NCBI RefSeq assembly: GCF_036237315.1
Contig: NZ_CP108356.1
Location: 2,724,501-2,788,500 of the forward strand
Direction: 5' to 3'
Source of the DNA: Streptomyces sp. NBC_01351
Lineage (GTDB): Bacteria; Actinomycetota; Actinomycetes; Streptomycetales; Streptomycetaceae
DNA length: 64,000 bases
The stretch's first letter is position 1, and each line of letters opens with the position of its first letter. A model generated the notes under the pieces. The model saw only the letters and a program-made list of their open reading frames with translations. It was not told the origin of the DNA and searched no databases. The translations under genes and the position numbers were made by a program. Positions 1 through 15,522 of this stretch are shown piece after piece.

Positions 1-845
1 TGCTTGTAGAAGCCCTGTCCGCTCTTGCGGCCGATGTCGCCGGCGTCCACCATCCGGCGCATCAGCTCCGGCGGCGCGAACTTCTCGTCCTGCGACTCGG
101 TGTAGATGTTGCTGGTGGCGTGGAGCAGGATGTCGACGCCGGTGAGGTCGGCGGTGGCCAGCGGGCCCATCGCGTGGCCGAAGCCCAGCTTGCACGCGAT
201 GTCGATGTCCTCGGCGGAGGCCACGCCCGATTCGTAGAGCTTTGCGGCCTCGACGACGAGGGCGGAGATCAGACGGGTCGTCACGAAGCCGGCGACGTCG
301 CGGTTGACGACGATGCAGGTCTTGCCGACGGACTCGGCGAACGCGCGGGTGGTGGCGAGGGTTTCGTCGCTCGTCTTGTAGCCGCGGACGAGCTCGCAGA
401 GCTGCATCATCGGGACGGGCGAGAAGAAGTGCGCGCCGACGACCCGCTCCGGACGCTCCGTCACGGCCGCGATCTTGGTAATCGGGATGGCGGAGGTGTT
501 GGAGGCGAGGATGGCGTCCTCGCGCACGATCTTGTCGAGGGCGCGGAAGATCTCGTGCTTGATCTCGATCTTCTCGAAGACGGCCTCGACGACGATGTCG
601 ACGTCGGCGACGGCGTCGAGGTCGGTGGTCGTCGTGATCCGCGCGAGGGCCGCCTCGGCGTCCTCTGCCGAGAGCTTGCCCTTGGAGACGAACTTGTCGT
701 ACGAGGCCTTGATACCGTCCGTGCCCCGGGTGAGCGCCGCGTCGGTGACGTCGCGCAGCACGACGTCCCAACCCGCCTGGGCGGAGACCTGAGCGATTCC
801 GGAACCCATCAGCCCGGCACCGATGACGGCGAGCTTCCCAGCCAC
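1..845 (-). CDS. 3-hydroxybutyryl-CoA dehydrogenase (C-terminus cut by window edge)
   Basis: The protein should oxidise 3-hydroxybutyryl-CoA to acetoacetyl-CoA (or the reverse) with NAD(P), in cytoplasmic fatty-acid or polyhydroxybutyrate metabolism. The N-terminus starts with a Rossmann dinucleotide fold (VIGAGLMGSGIAQ). Further on come the family segments SNTSAIPI, GAHFFSPVPMMQLCE and a C-terminal GRKSGQGFY just before the edge, so only a few residues are missing. The GTG start at 845 is chosen because it places the glycine motif within ten residues of the N-terminus, as in the family. It is transcribed leftwards and has no close partner in the window. Family assignment is secure; exact chain-length preference is inferred. 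Confidence 0.9.
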   Translation of the reverse strand, partial: MAGKLAVIGAGLMGSGIAQVSAQAGWDVVLRDVTDAALTRGTDGIKASYDKFVSKGKLSAEDAEAALARITTTTDLDAVADVDIVVEAVFEKIEIKHEIFRALDKIVREDAILASNTSAIPITKIAAVTERPERVVGAHFFSPVPMMQLCELVRGYKTSDETLATTRAFAESVGKTCIVVNRDVAGFVTTRLISALVVEAAKLYESGVASAEDIDIACKLGFGHAMGPLATADLTGVDILLHATSNIYTESQDEKFAPPELMRRMVDAGDIGRKSGQGFYK

Positions 846-1019
846 TGCACACCCCAAGTTCTTGATCGGACCCCGGCCTCGACAAGGCCCGGTCGTGTAG
901 CCACTCCGGCGGAGACTAGCGCCCGGGCGGTGCGGAGTGACCGCGAAGTAACACGCGTCACGTCTCAAATGACGGACATCACACCGGTCCGGCCCAGCAG
1001 CCGTGCCCTGCCTCACAGT

Positions 1020-1559
1020 TCACTCGTCGTCGGCGTCCTCGAAGCGCGCCGCCACCGCCCGCAGCCGACCCAGCTCCCTCCGGGCCGCGGGCAGATGGCC
1101 CAGTTCGACGGCCATGGCGCCGCGGCCCGCGAGGTAGTGGGCATCGGCCCGGGCGGCCGCGTCCGCTTCCCGGTACTCGCAGATCTCCCGGTGCGCGTGG
1201 TGCAGCATCGAAAGGGTGAGGGCCGCCTCGGGGACGTCCCGCTCCCCCGGCCGGAGCTCGGTGCGCAGCAGGTCCTTCGCGTAGTCCCAGACCAGCGCGT
1301 CGAGCTCGGCGGCGCCCGGCTCGCCCGGGTGGTGGGGGTGACCGGCCCAGCAGTCGGCGTGGTCGCGCAGGTCCCGGATCCGGTCCCAGGCCTCGCCCAC
1401 GTCCCCGGCGACCGCCGCCGCGCGTCCGGACTCGGCGCGCTCGGCCAGTGCGCGGCGGGTGTCCGGACTGTCCGGGTATCGCGTGGCGAGGAAACCCGCC
1501 AGGGCGTCGATCTGCCGGAGCGCCTCGGCCTGCCGCCAGATTCCGTACACGTCGGTCAA
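1020..1559 (-). CDS. Hypothetical protein, helical, about 179 residues
   Basis: I do not recognise this protein. It is a soluble, Ala/Arg/Glu-rich, probably all-helical polypeptide with no signal peptide or membrane segment. It starts with a TTG codon at 1559 (a GTG at 1550 is the alternative) and ends in an acidic tail (EDADDE). It carries scattered His and Trp residues (DHADCWAGHPHHPG) that break the helical pattern near its middle. It lies between the dehydrogenase and the divergently transcribed adenosyltransferase gene. Codon use is typical of the host, supporting a real gene, but no function can be proposed. Confidence 0.7.
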   Translation of the reverse strand: MTDVYGIWRQAEALRQIDALAGFLATRYPDSPDTRRALAERAESGRAAAVAGDVGEAWDRIRDLRDHADCWAGHPHHPGEPGAAELDALVWDYAKDLLRTELRPGERDVPEAALTLSMLHHAHREICEYREADAAARADAHYLAGRGAMAVELGHLPAARRELGRLRAVAARFEDADDE

Positions 1560-1675
1560 TCCACCGCTCCCCTGCGCCCATGGCCCGCGGGCCCCCCGCG
1601 GCCCCGCCCGACCGTACGCCGGAAGGCCGCCGCCTCGCCCGGCATTTCCCCGGCGGCCCGCACTACCCTGGCCGC

Positions 1676-2248
1676 ATGGTGAACCTGACGCGCATCTACA
1701 CCCGTACTGGCGACAAGGGCACGACCGCCCTCGGCGACATGAGCCGCACGGCCAAGACCGACCTGCGGATCTCCGCGTACGCCGACGCCAACGAGGCCAA
1801 CGCGGCCATCGGGACGGCGATCGCGCTCGGCGGTCTGTCGGCGGAGGTCGTGAAGGTCCTGGTCCGTGTGCAGAACGACCTGTTCGACGTCGGCGCGGAC
1901 CTGTGCACCCCGGTGGTCGAGAACCCGGAGTACCCGCCGCTGCGCGTGGAGCAGTTCTACGTCGACAAGCTGGAGGCGGACTGCGACCACTTCCTGGAGC
2001 AGGTCGAGAAGCTGCGCAGCTTCATCCTCCCCGGCGGCACCCCCGGCGCGGCCCTGCTGCACCAGGCCTGCACGGTGGTCCGGCGGGCGGAGCGGTCCAC
2101 CTGGGCGGCGCTGGAGGTGCACGGCGAGGTGATGAACCCGCTGACCGCCACCTACCTGAACCGCCTCTCCGACCTGCTGTTCATCCTGGCCCGGGTCGCC
2201 AACAAGGAGGTCGGCGACGTGCTGTGGGTACCGGGCGGCGAGCGGTAG
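1676..2248 (+). CDS. Cob(I)alamin adenosyltransferase, PduO type
   Basis: This enzyme transfers the adenosyl group of ATP to cob(I)alamin, the last activation step for coenzyme B12. The 190-residue product has both PduO signatures: the N-terminal ATP loop YTRTGDKGTTALGD (residues 8-21) and the C-terminal RRAERSTW helix, followed by the conserved YLNRLSDLLF segment. The ATG at 1676 is chosen because it directly precedes the ATP loop, although the frame is open further upstream. It stands alone with its own upstream gap; a lipoprotein gene follows on the same strand 52 bp later. Family assignment is firm. Confidence 0.93.
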   Translation: MVNLTRIYTRTGDKGTTALGDMSRTAKTDLRISAYADANEANAAIGTAIALGGLSAEVVKVLVRVQNDLFDVGADLCTPVVENPEYPPLRVEQFYVDKLEADCDHFLEQVEKLRSFILPGGTPGAALLHQACTVVRRAERSTWAALEVHGEVMNPLTATYLNRLSDLLFILARVANKEVGDVLWVPGGER

Positions 2249-2300
2249 CCTCCGGGGGCGCGCGGACGTCCGCGCGCCTGCGCTCGTCCCGGGGGACTCC

Positions 2301-2825
2301 ATGCACAACCGCCGCACCACCACCGCGATCCTGACCGTCGGCATGCTCTGCGCCGCCCTGGCCGGCTGCAGCGGATCCGACGGCGAGGTCACGTACTCGG
2401 CGCCGCCGGCCGACCCGCTGCCCCTCGGCGTGACGTGGGAGTGGACCGGCACCCTGGCCGACGGCGCGAAGGCCACCGGTACGACCACGGTGCTGTCCTA
2501 CGAGCAGCACGAGCCGGCCGGCGCGGCATCCGCGAACGCCAGGTACGACCAGGTGAACGTGCAGGTCTGCAGCGAATCCGGCGCTCCCGTACCCGTCGAC
2601 CGGCAGTTCTTCGGGCTCCGCAGGCAGGAGGGCGACGTGGACGGCAAGAGCCTGCCCGCCGTCGACCCCGGTACGGCCTACGCCCCCGAGAGCGTCACCC
2701 TCAAGCCCGGCGAGTGCGCGCAGGGCACCATCGAGTTCCCCGGCGCCGCCGGGAGCCGCCCCCTCGCGGCCGTGTGGCGCCCGACCGGCGCCGCCGAGGC
2801 CGCCAGCTGGGCCATCCCGCGCTAG
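2301..2825 (+). CDS. Putative secreted lipoprotein
   Basis: This 174-residue protein starts with a positively charged segment (MHNRRTT), a hydrophobic stretch and a lipobox (LAGC, Cys about residue 22), so it should be exported, lipid-modified and anchored on the outer face of the membrane. The mature part is a beta-rich domain with two cysteines (VCSESG and GECAQG) that could form a disulphide. I recognise no named domain; it vaguely resembles small actinobacterial secreted domains of DUF4352 type, which is only a guess. It ends 5 bp from the convergent membrane-protein gene. Confidence 0.8.
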   Translation: MHNRRTTTAILTVGMLCAALAGCSGSDGEVTYSAPPADPLPLGVTWEWTGTLADGAKATGTTTVLSYEQHEPAGAASANARYDQVNVQVCSESGAPVPVDRQFFGLRRQEGDVDGKSLPAVDPGTAYAPESVTLKPGECAQGTIEFPGAAGSRPLAAVWRPTGAAEAASWAIPR

Positions 2826-2830
2826 ACGGC

Positions 2831-3376
2831 CTAGACCTCGGCGCCCGCGGGGGCCTTCTTCTGCCAGATCGTGTACGTGGCGGCGATCAGGGCGTGGATG
2901 CCGACCGCCCGCAGGGCGCCGAGCTGCCACGCCTTCAGCGAGCTGACGTCGCCCGCTTCGCCCACGTACCAGATGGCGGCCTGGAGCAGGCCGAGCGCGA
3001 CGGCCGCGCCCACGACGGTACGGATCCACAGCTTCCACTCGTGGACGGCGCGGGCCGTCCCGTACCCGGCGCCGGGCGGCTTCGGTCCCCCGGCCAGCCG
3101 GTACGCGGCGTGGCCGTCGAGCCACTTCACCGTGTAGTGGCCGTAGGCGACGGTGTAGCCGATGTACAGCGCGGCGAGACCGTGCTTCCAGTCCGGCTCG
3201 GCGCCGTTCTTCAGGTCCAGCGTGGTCACCACCAGCAGGACCAGTTCCAGCAGCGGCTCGCACAGCAGGACCGCCGCGCCCAGCCGGGGCATCTTCGCGA
3301 GGTAGCGCAGGGCCAGGCCGACGGCCAGCAGGACCCAGAAGCCGACCTCGCAGGCGATGATCAGCGTGACGATCAC
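2831..3376 (-). CDS. Integral membrane protein of unknown function
   Basis: The 181-residue product has about four hydrophobic segments: at the N-terminus (VTLIIACEVGFWVLLAVGL), around residues 30-50, around 120-140, and near the C-terminus. Between them is a soluble loop rich in Gly, Pro and Lys. The GTG start at 3376 is preferred because GGAGAG lies just upstream; a longer reading to 3556 would run through the divergent promoter region. It is divergent from chiS, with about 170 bp between them. I do not recognise the family; a membrane protein is seen at this place in other Streptomyces as far as I recall. Confidence 0.75.
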   Translation of the reverse strand: MIVTLIIACEVGFWVLLAVGLALRYLAKMPRLGAAVLLCEPLLELVLLVVTTLDLKNGAEPDWKHGLAALYIGYTVAYGHYTVKWLDGHAAYRLAGGPKPPGAGYGTARAVHEWKLWIRTVVGAAVALGLLQAAIWYVGEAGDVSSLKAWQLGALRAVGIHALIAATYTIWQKKAPAGAEV

Positions 3377-3459
3377 GGGACTCTCCGTTCCGCTCGGGGG
3401 TGCGACGTTGCGACGTACTCCCAGACTCCCGTCCCGCCGGGCCCGATTCGTCGTCGCCA

Positions 3460-3488
3460 TTGACGACGTGCGACTGCATCCTTCGATG
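3460..3488 (+). promoter_or_regulatory. Possible promoter of chiS-chiR
   Basis: A TTGACG hexamer at 3460-3465 is followed after 17 bp by TCGATG, which is a poor -10 match. It lies about 60 bp before the preferred chiS start, in the gap between the two divergent genes. The -35 box is good; the -10 is weak, so this is a suggestion only. Confidence 0.35.
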
Positions 3489-3548
3489 TACCGGAAACTC
3501 GCCCTCTCCGCCGAGGTCGGCGCCCCGCACACCCTGTTGGATGGGACC

Positions 3549-4733
3549 GTGACCACGAAGAACCTGCGCCCGCACCGCCACGACGTCCTCCTCGCCGTGG
3601 CGGGCCTCCTCGTGGGCCTGTTGATGTGGTCGCTGGGCGTCTACAGCAGCGGCAACCGGCACCTGCTGCCCGCCTGGGCCGCCCTGGTCCCCCTCGTGGT
3701 GCTCGCCGCGATGGAACTGCTGCGCCGGTCCAGGCCCTCGACGGCCCTGATCGTCGGCACCCTCGGAGTGATCGCCAACGAGTTCACGGTCGGCAGCCTC
3801 ATCACCATCCTGATCTTCACCGACCTGATGTACGCCGCCGTCGTCTACGGGACGCCCGCCGCGGCCCGGCGGCTCCCGGTCAGCACCGGCTTGATCACCG
3901 TGGGCGTCACCATCGGCTTCCTGGCCTGGCTGCGCACCCCCGAAGCCCTGCTGATCGGCGTGGTCACCGGCCTCGTCAGCTTCGGCCCGGCCCTCACCGG
4001 CGCCACCCTGCGCAATCACCGCGAGGCCGCCGTGGCCGCCCGGCTGCGCGCCGAGCAGACCGCGCTGCTGGCCGAGATGGACCGCAGCCAGGCCGTGACC
4101 GCCGAGCGGGCCCGAATGGCCCGGGAGCTGCACGACATGGTCGCGAACCACCTCTCCGCCATCGCGATCCACTCCACCGCCGCACTGTCCATCGACACGG
4201 CCGAAACCAGCCGGGACGCGCTCGGGGTGATCCGGGAGAACAGCGTGCAGGGGCTGGCCGAAATGCGCCGGCTGATCGGGCTGCTGCGCGACGCGGGGGC
4301 GGAGCAGGAGGCGTCGGCCGTGCCCTCGCTGGACGGGCTGGCGGCCCTGCTCGGCCAGGCCCGGACGAACGGGTCGGCCAGCGGGCTGGCCTTCGTACTC
4401 GCGGACGATCGGCCCCCCGGCCCGCCCCTGCCGGCCCCGGTGGAGCTGGCGGCGTACAGGATCGTCCAGGAATCGCTGACCAATGCACTCAAGCACGCCT
4501 GCCCGGGCACGGTCACGGTCCGCGTGGCGCGCACCGAGGCGGGGCTGACCGTGGCCGTGGACTCCCCGTACGGGGACCGGCCCGGCCCCCGCGCCCCCGG
4601 CTCCGGGGCCGGGCTGGTCGGCATGGGGGAGCGGGCGGAGCTGCTGGGCGGGGAGTTCACGGCCGGCCGGAGCGGCGCGGTGTGGCGGGTACGGGCGACA
4701 CTGCCCGCGGAGGTCGAGGCGATGGAGGCATGA
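3549..4733 (+). CDS. chiS: Sensor histidine kinase ChiS (DesK/NarX-like class)
   Basis: This membrane kinase should autophosphorylate and pass phosphate to ChiR. About five hydrophobic segments cover residues 15-140. The dimerisation/phosphoacceptor helix follows, with MARELHDMVANHLS (His near residue 194), then an HATPase_c domain with N-box ESLTNALKHA and G-box GAGLVGMGERAELLGG. The GTG at 3549 leaves a short cytoplasmic N-terminus before the first segment; an ATG at 3487 is in frame but would add a non-conserved leader. Its stop overlaps the chiR start (ATGA), implying coupled translation. The name rests on the position of the pair directly upstream of chiC, as I recall for S. coelicolor chiS-chiR-chiC. 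Confidence 0.88.
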   Translation: MTTKNLRPHRHDVLLAVAGLLVGLLMWSLGVYSSGNRHLLPAWAALVPLVVLAAMELLRRSRPSTALIVGTLGVIANEFTVGSLITILIFTDLMYAAVVYGTPAAARRLPVSTGLITVGVTIGFLAWLRTPEALLIGVVTGLVSFGPALTGATLRNHREAAVAARLRAEQTALLAEMDRSQAVTAERARMARELHDMVANHLSAIAIHSTAALSIDTAETSRDALGVIRENSVQGLAEMRRLIGLLRDAGAEQEASAVPSLDGLAALLGQARTNGSASGLAFVLADDRPPGPPLPAPVELAAYRIVQESLTNALKHACPGTVTVRVARTEAGLTVAVDSPYGDRPGPRAPGSGAGLVGMGERAELLGGEFTAGRSGAVWRVRATLPAEVEAMEA

Positions 4734-5386
4734 CCGTGACGGGAACCATCCGGGTGGTGGTGGCGGAGGACCAGAGCGCGGTACGGGCCGGGCTGGTGCT
4801 CATCCTGCGCAGCGCGGGCGACATCGAGGTGGTGGGCGAGGCCGCCGACGGGGAGGAGGCGGTGCGCCTGGCCAGGGAGCTGCGGCCGGATCTCGTCCTC
4901 ATGGACGTGCAGATGCCGAGGCTCGACGGGGTGTCCGCGACCCGGCGGGTGGTCGCCGAGGGCCTGGCGGACGTACTGGTGCTGACCACCTTCGACCTCG
5001 ACGAGTACGTGTTCGGGGCGCTGCGGGCGGGGGCCTCGGGCTTCCTGCTGAAGGACGCGGAGGCGGCGGAGCTGATCGCCGCGGTACGGACGGTGGCGCG
5101 CGGGGAGGGCCTGATCGCACCGGCGGTGACGCGGCGGCTGATCGCGGAGTTCGCGGCACCGGCGCCCCCCGCCAGGCCCGCCGCCCCGCCGGCCCTGGAG
5201 ACGCTGACCCGGCGCGAGCGCGAGGTGCTGTCCTGCCTGGGCGAGGGACTGTCGAACGCGGAGATCGCCGTACGGCTGGACATGGCGGAGGCGACGGCGA
5301 AGACGCACGTCAGTCGCCTGCTGGGCAAGCTGGAGCTCCGCAGCCGCGTCCAAGCAGCCGTACTGGCCCAGGAATTGGGGATCTAG
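4730..5386 (+). CDS. chiR: Response regulator ChiR (NarL/LuxR type)
   Basis: The 218-residue protein has an N-terminal receiver domain (acidic pair VAEDQ, phosphoacceptor Asp in LVLMDVQMPR near residue 58, conserved Lys in FLLKDAE) and a C-terminal LuxR-type helix-turn-helix (LTRREREVLSCLGEGLSNAEIA). The two are joined by an Ala/Pro-rich linker. It overlaps chiS by four bases and is followed after about 170 bp by chiC in the same direction. By position and domain type it should bind the chiC promoter and activate chitinase expression; binding to the repeats at 5405-5436 is inferred. Confidence 0.88.
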   Translation: MTVTGTIRVVVAEDQSAVRAGLVLILRSAGDIEVVGEAADGEEAVRLARELRPDLVLMDVQMPRLDGVSATRRVVAEGLADVLVLTTFDLDEYVFGALRAGASGFLLKDAEAAELIAAVRTVARGEGLIAPAVTRRLIAEFAAPAPPARPAAPPALETLTRREREVLSCLGEGLSNAEIAVRLDMAEATAKTHVSRLLGKLELRSRVQAAVLAQELGI

Positions 5387-5404
5387 TACCGCTCCAGGGA
5401 CACC

Positions 5405-5445
5405 GGTCTGGACCTCTTGACGCTTGGTCCAGACCTTTCTACGCT
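5405..5445 (+). promoter_or_regulatory. chiC promoter with chitinase-type direct repeats
   Basis: TTGACG (5417-5422) and TACGCT (5440-5445) are separated by 17 bp, a good vegetative-type promoter. Two 11-bp near-identical copies, GGTCTGGACCT (5405-5415) and GGTCCAGACCT (5426-5436), flank the -35 box, 21 bp apart, i.e. two helical turns. Similar 12-bp direct repeats overlap the promoters of other Streptomyces chitinase genes and are known to mediate chitin induction and glucose repression. The repeats are seen directly; the protein that binds them is inferred. Confidence 0.78.
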
Positions 5446-5559
5446 CACCGCAACACTGTGGTGAGCGTGCCATGACAAAGCGTGCTCACGGGCGGCGCAG
5501 GTCCCACCCCCATGTCGACGTCGACCCCACGACGGAGACGGACCTACGGAGGAACACCC

Positions 5560-7413
<1,854 letters not shown>

Positions 7414-7436
7414 AGCGCCCGCGCCGGTAAAAGGCG

Positions 7437-7476
7437 GAAGCCGGGAAGACGGGTCCGCCCCCGTCCTCCCGGCTTC
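7437..7476 (+). terminator. Hairpin terminator after chiC
   Basis: A stem of about 17 bp (GAAGCCGGGAAGACGGG pairing with a copy having one mismatch) closes on a short loop and is followed by TTCACTTCC. It sits 24 bp after the chiC stop and could also serve the convergent DUF2550 gene. Confidence 0.75.
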
Positions 7477-7555
7477 TTCACTTCCTGTACGCGCTACGCG
7501 ACGTTGACCTCCCCCAGACTTCGTCCGGGGGACCCCCAGTCAACGGGCAAGGAAC

Positions 7556-8008
7556 TTACGCAACATTTACCCGTTGCCCGGGCGGTGCGGCCTCCAGCCA
7601 CGCCAGGAACCCGGTCAGCGCGTCCTCGCTCATCGCCAGCTCCAGGCGGGTCCCCTGGTGGAGACAGCCGAGCACGACGGCGTCGGACAGCAGGGCGAGC
7701 TCTTCCTCACCCTCGGGCGCGCGGCGGGCGATCACCTCGATCGAAGCGCGCTCCAGCACGCGGCGCGGGCGGTGCGAGTAGCTGAACACCCGGAACCACT
7801 CGATGCGGTCGCCGCCGTAGCGCGCGACCCCGTACACCCAGCCCTTGCCGGAGATGTCGGGCTCCTCGGCCACACCCCAGCGCAGGGAGCAGTCGAAGGT
7901 ACCGCCGGAGCGCTGGATCAGCCGTCGGCGCAGCCCGAAGACAAACAGCCCGATCACCACCAGGGCTACGACCAGGCCGCTCACAAGCAGAGCGAGGAGC
8001 ATCTTCAC
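7556..8008 (-). CDS. DUF2550 family membrane-anchored protein
   Basis: The 150-residue protein begins with a single transmembrane helix (LLALLVSGLVVALVVIGLFVF), followed by a basic stop-transfer segment (GLRRRLIQRSGG) and a cytoplasmic beta-rich domain. This matches the actinobacterial family DUF2550, which regularly sits beside the ATP synthase operon; its function is unknown. GAGGAGG lies just before the GTG at 8008; an in-frame ATG follows two codons later and may be the true start. It is in the same direction as atpC but separated from it by a strong hairpin, so it probably has its own transcription. Confidence 0.85.
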   Translation of the reverse strand: MKMLLALLVSGLVVALVVIGLFVFGLRRRLIQRSGGTFDCSLRWGVAEEPDISGKGWVYGVARYGGDRIEWFRVFSYSHRPRRVLERASIEVIARRAPEGEEELALLSDAVVLGCLHQGTRLELAMSEDALTGFLAWLEAAPPGQRVNVA

Positions 8009-8054
8009 CGACCTCCTCGCTCATCGAATACAGACGAAAAACAGACCTGCATCG

Positions 8055-8104
8055 CCTCAGCCGCGACCCGCTCCGGAAAATTCCGGAAGGGACCGCGGCT
8101 GAGG
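8055..8104 (-). terminator. Terminator of the atp operon
   Basis: An 11-bp outer stem (CCTCAGCCGCG with CGCGGCTGAGG) encloses a second inverted repeat (TCCGGAA with TTCCGGA). It lies 21 bp after the atpC stop and before the DUF2550 gene. Confidence 0.75.
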
Positions 8105-8125
8105 TTTCACACGTTGGTACGGGGC

Positions 8126-8500
8126 TCAGTGCCCCGCGACGGCGCGCAGCCGGACTTCGGCGCGTCGCTCGGATGCCGCATCGGCGTCCGACTTGGCGCG
8201 CTCCAGTGCCCGCTCCGCGCGCTGGACGTCAATCTCGTCCGCGAGCTCGGCGATCTCGGCCAGCAGGGACAGCTTGTTGTCCGCGAACGAGATGAAACCG
8301 CCGTGCACCGCGGCGACGACGGTGCCGCCCTCGCTGGTACGGATGGTCACCGGGCCCGATTCCAGCACACCGAGAAGCGGCTGGTGACCGGGCATGACGC
8401 CGATGTCGCCGGACGTGGTGCGGGCGACAACAAGGGTGGCCTCGCCGGACCAGACATTGCGGTCCGCCGCGACCAGCTCGACGTGCAGCTCAGCAGCCAA
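8126..8500 (-). CDS. atpC: F1Fo ATP synthase epsilon subunit
   Basis: The 124-residue epsilon subunit belongs to the central stalk of F1 and modulates ATPase activity. It has the N-terminal beta-sandwich (GVMPGHQPLLGVLESGPV) and a C-terminal helical pair (ERALERAKSDADAASERRAEVRLRA). The TTG start at 8500 is selected because GAGGAG lies 7 bp upstream and it gives the usual AELHVELVA start; an upstream in-frame codon would add residues lacking homology. It is the last gene of the operon. Confidence 0.95.
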   Translation of the reverse strand: MAAELHVELVAADRNVWSGEATLVVARTTSGDIGVMPGHQPLLGVLESGPVTIRTSEGGTVVAAVHGGFISFADNKLSLLAEIAELADEIDVQRAERALERAKSDADAASERRAEVRLRAVAGH

Positions 8501-8665
8501 GGTGGCTCCTCGGGTCACCACCCGGCGGGTCAGCCGGGTGTTGGGTCAAATTCTAATGGGCGTGGGGAGAGGGACGGGACACACCCGTCCCTCTCCCGAT
8601 GCAGACATTTTCAGCGTTCGCTGGTGGCCTGCGAACCGGATGCGCTCCTCGCGGAGCGCGCCGGA

Positions 8666-11025
<2,360 letters not shown>

Positions 11026-11045
11026 GAGTCAGGTCCCTTCCGTCG

Positions 11046-12641
<1,596 letters not shown>

Positions 12642-12770
12642 CTGGGTTCCCTGCTCTCCTTGTTGGGCCTGAAGCTTCTTAGGGGTCTGGGGGCGACCCC
12701 CAGGAATCTTCTGCAAGTTCTGCACGGCCCAACCGGGCCGCTAGGAATGCTTTGTTCTATTGGTGGCTGG

Positions 12771-13586
12771 TCAGCCGGCCATGCGGCGGGACGCCTCGGA
12801 GAGGCGGTCCGCGATGGTGCCGTCGATGACCTCGTCGCCGACCCGCACCTGGATGCCGCCGAGGACCGTGGGGTCCACGTCGAGGTTCAGGTGCATCTGG
12901 CGGCCGTACAGCTTGGCCAGCACCGCGCCGAGACGCTGCTTCTGCACGTCGCTGAGCGGAACCGCGCTGGTCACGGTGGCGACCATGCGGTTGCGGCGCT
13001 CGGCGGCGAGCGTGGAAAGGGACTCCAGTCCCGCTTCCAGGCTACGTCCACGCGGCAGCGTGACGAGACGCGTGACCAGGCGCTCGGTGACGGCGTTCGC
13101 CTTGCCGCCGAGCAGGCTGCGGAGCAGCTCGCTCTTGGCGGAGACGGTGGCCGCCCGGTCGGTCAGCGCGGCGCGCAGCTCGGTGCTCGAGGAGACGATC
13201 CGGCCGAAGCGGAACACCTCGTCCTCGACGTTGTCGAGCGCGCCCGACTGCTGGGCCGCCGTGAGGTCGGCGGTGGCCGCCAGCTCCTCAAGCGAGTCCA
13301 CCAGGTCACGGGACTGCGACCAGCGGGACCGAGCCATGCCGGACACCAGGTCGAGGGTCTCCCCGCCCACCTGGCCGGACAGCAGTCGGCCCACGAGCTC
13401 GGCCTTGGCCTCACCGGACTGCGCCGGGTCCGTGATGACCCGACGCAGCGAGACCTCACGGTCGAGCAGCGCGGTGACGGCTGCCAGCTCGCCGGCGAGC
13501 TTCGCCGCGTCGACGGACGTGTTGTCCGTCAGCGCGTCGAGACGCTCGCGCGCGGAGGCCAGCGCCTCGCGGCTCGCTCCGTTCAT
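12771..13586 (-). CDS. atpH: F1Fo ATP synthase delta subunit
   Basis: The delta subunit links F1 to the peripheral stalk. At 271 residues it is longer than the roughly 180-residue E. coli protein, which is normal for actinobacteria. The C-terminal region carries the signature LGGIQVRVGDEVIDGTI. Its ATG overlaps the atpF stop (ATGA), so the two stalk subunits are coupled. Confidence 0.95.
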   Translation of the reverse strand: MNGASREALASARERLDALTDNTSVDAAKLAGELAAVTALLDREVSLRRVITDPAQSGEAKAELVGRLLSGQVGGETLDLVSGMARSRWSQSRDLVDSLEELAATADLTAAQQSGALDNVEDEVFRFGRIVSSSTELRAALTDRAATVSAKSELLRSLLGGKANAVTERLVTRLVTLPRGRSLEAGLESLSTLAAERRNRMVATVTSAVPLSDVQKQRLGAVLAKLYGRQMHLNLDVDPTVLGGIQVRVGDEVIDGTIADRLSEASRRMAG

Positions 13587-14125
13587 CGGGCCGCCTCGGC
13601 CTTCTCCTCGAGCTCGCTGAGGAAACGGTCGATCGTACGGCTCTGTCGGGCGTGGTCCTCAAGGGACTCGCCGACGAGCTTTCCGGCCAGGTCGGTGGCG
13701 AGCTTGCCCACGTCCTGGCGCAGCGCCTGCGAGGCGGCCTTGCGGTCGGCCGCGATCTGGGCGTGGCCGGCAGCGATGATCTCCTCACGCTGCCGCTGGC
13801 CCTCTGCGCGCAGTTCTTCCTTGAGCGCAGTGCCCTGCTCCAGCGCTTCCTGGCGCAGGCGAGCGGCCTCGTGCCGGGCCTCGGCGAGCTGGGCCTTGTA
13901 CTGCTCCAGGACGCTCTGGGCCTCGGTCTGAGCGGCTTCCGCCTTCTCGATACCGCCCTCGATCGCCGCGTGGCGCTCTTCCAGAACCTTGTTGATGTTC
14001 GGGAGGAGCTTCTTCGCGAGGAAACCGAAGACGATGACGAAGGCGATCAGACCGATGACGAGCTCGGGGATCGGCGGAATGAGGGGATTCTGAGGCTCCT
14101 CAGCCGCGAGAACCAGGAGGTTCAC
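13583..14125 (-). CDS. atpF: F1Fo ATP synthase b subunit
   Basis: The peripheral stalk subunit has one N-terminal membrane helix (VIGLIAFVIVFGFLA) followed by a long charged coiled coil (EERHAAIEGGIEKAEAAQTE onward) that spans to F1. It is 180 residues, the usual length. It overlaps atpH by four bases and follows atpE after 42 bp. Confidence 0.96.
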   Translation of the reverse strand: MNLLVLAAEEPQNPLIPPIPELVIGLIAFVIVFGFLAKKLLPNINKVLEERHAAIEGGIEKAEAAQTEAQSVLEQYKAQLAEARHEAARLRQEALEQGTALKEELRAEGQRQREEIIAAGHAQIAADRKAASQALRQDVGKLATDLAGKLVGESLEDHARQSRTIDRFLSELEEKAEAAR

Positions 14126-14167
14126 ATCAGTGCCTTTCGTCGGTTCGGACTAGTCGTGGAGTTCGTC

Positions 14168-15296
<1,129 letters not shown>

Positions 15297-15522
15297 CGCA
15301 GGGCTCCTTCAGCGTGGCGCATAGGTACGGCAACCTCGTTGTGTCGGCGCGGCGAGAAGCCGCGGTTCGGCACTGGACTGGTGTTACGGATGGTGGGGCG
15401 GCAATCAGGCATCGAGCCTCGCGATGGAACAGGCGTCAGCTCAGATGCCCGCGCCCGCAGTGCCGCAGTTGGCACCGGACGATAGCAGGATCTCGAACGC
15501 CCACTTATCCCGGCCCTACCCC

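Noticed and set aside
2181..4496. 771-codon open frame on the minus strand
   Set aside because: It covers the cobalamin gene's end, the lipoprotein, the membrane gene and chiS in antisense; composition is low-complexity Arg/Gly/His, an effect of high GC.
7503..7543. Terminator of the DUF2550 gene
   Set aside because: The CCCCCAGACTTCGTCCGGGGG sequence is a fragment of dispersed family A; a terminating role is possible but not shown.
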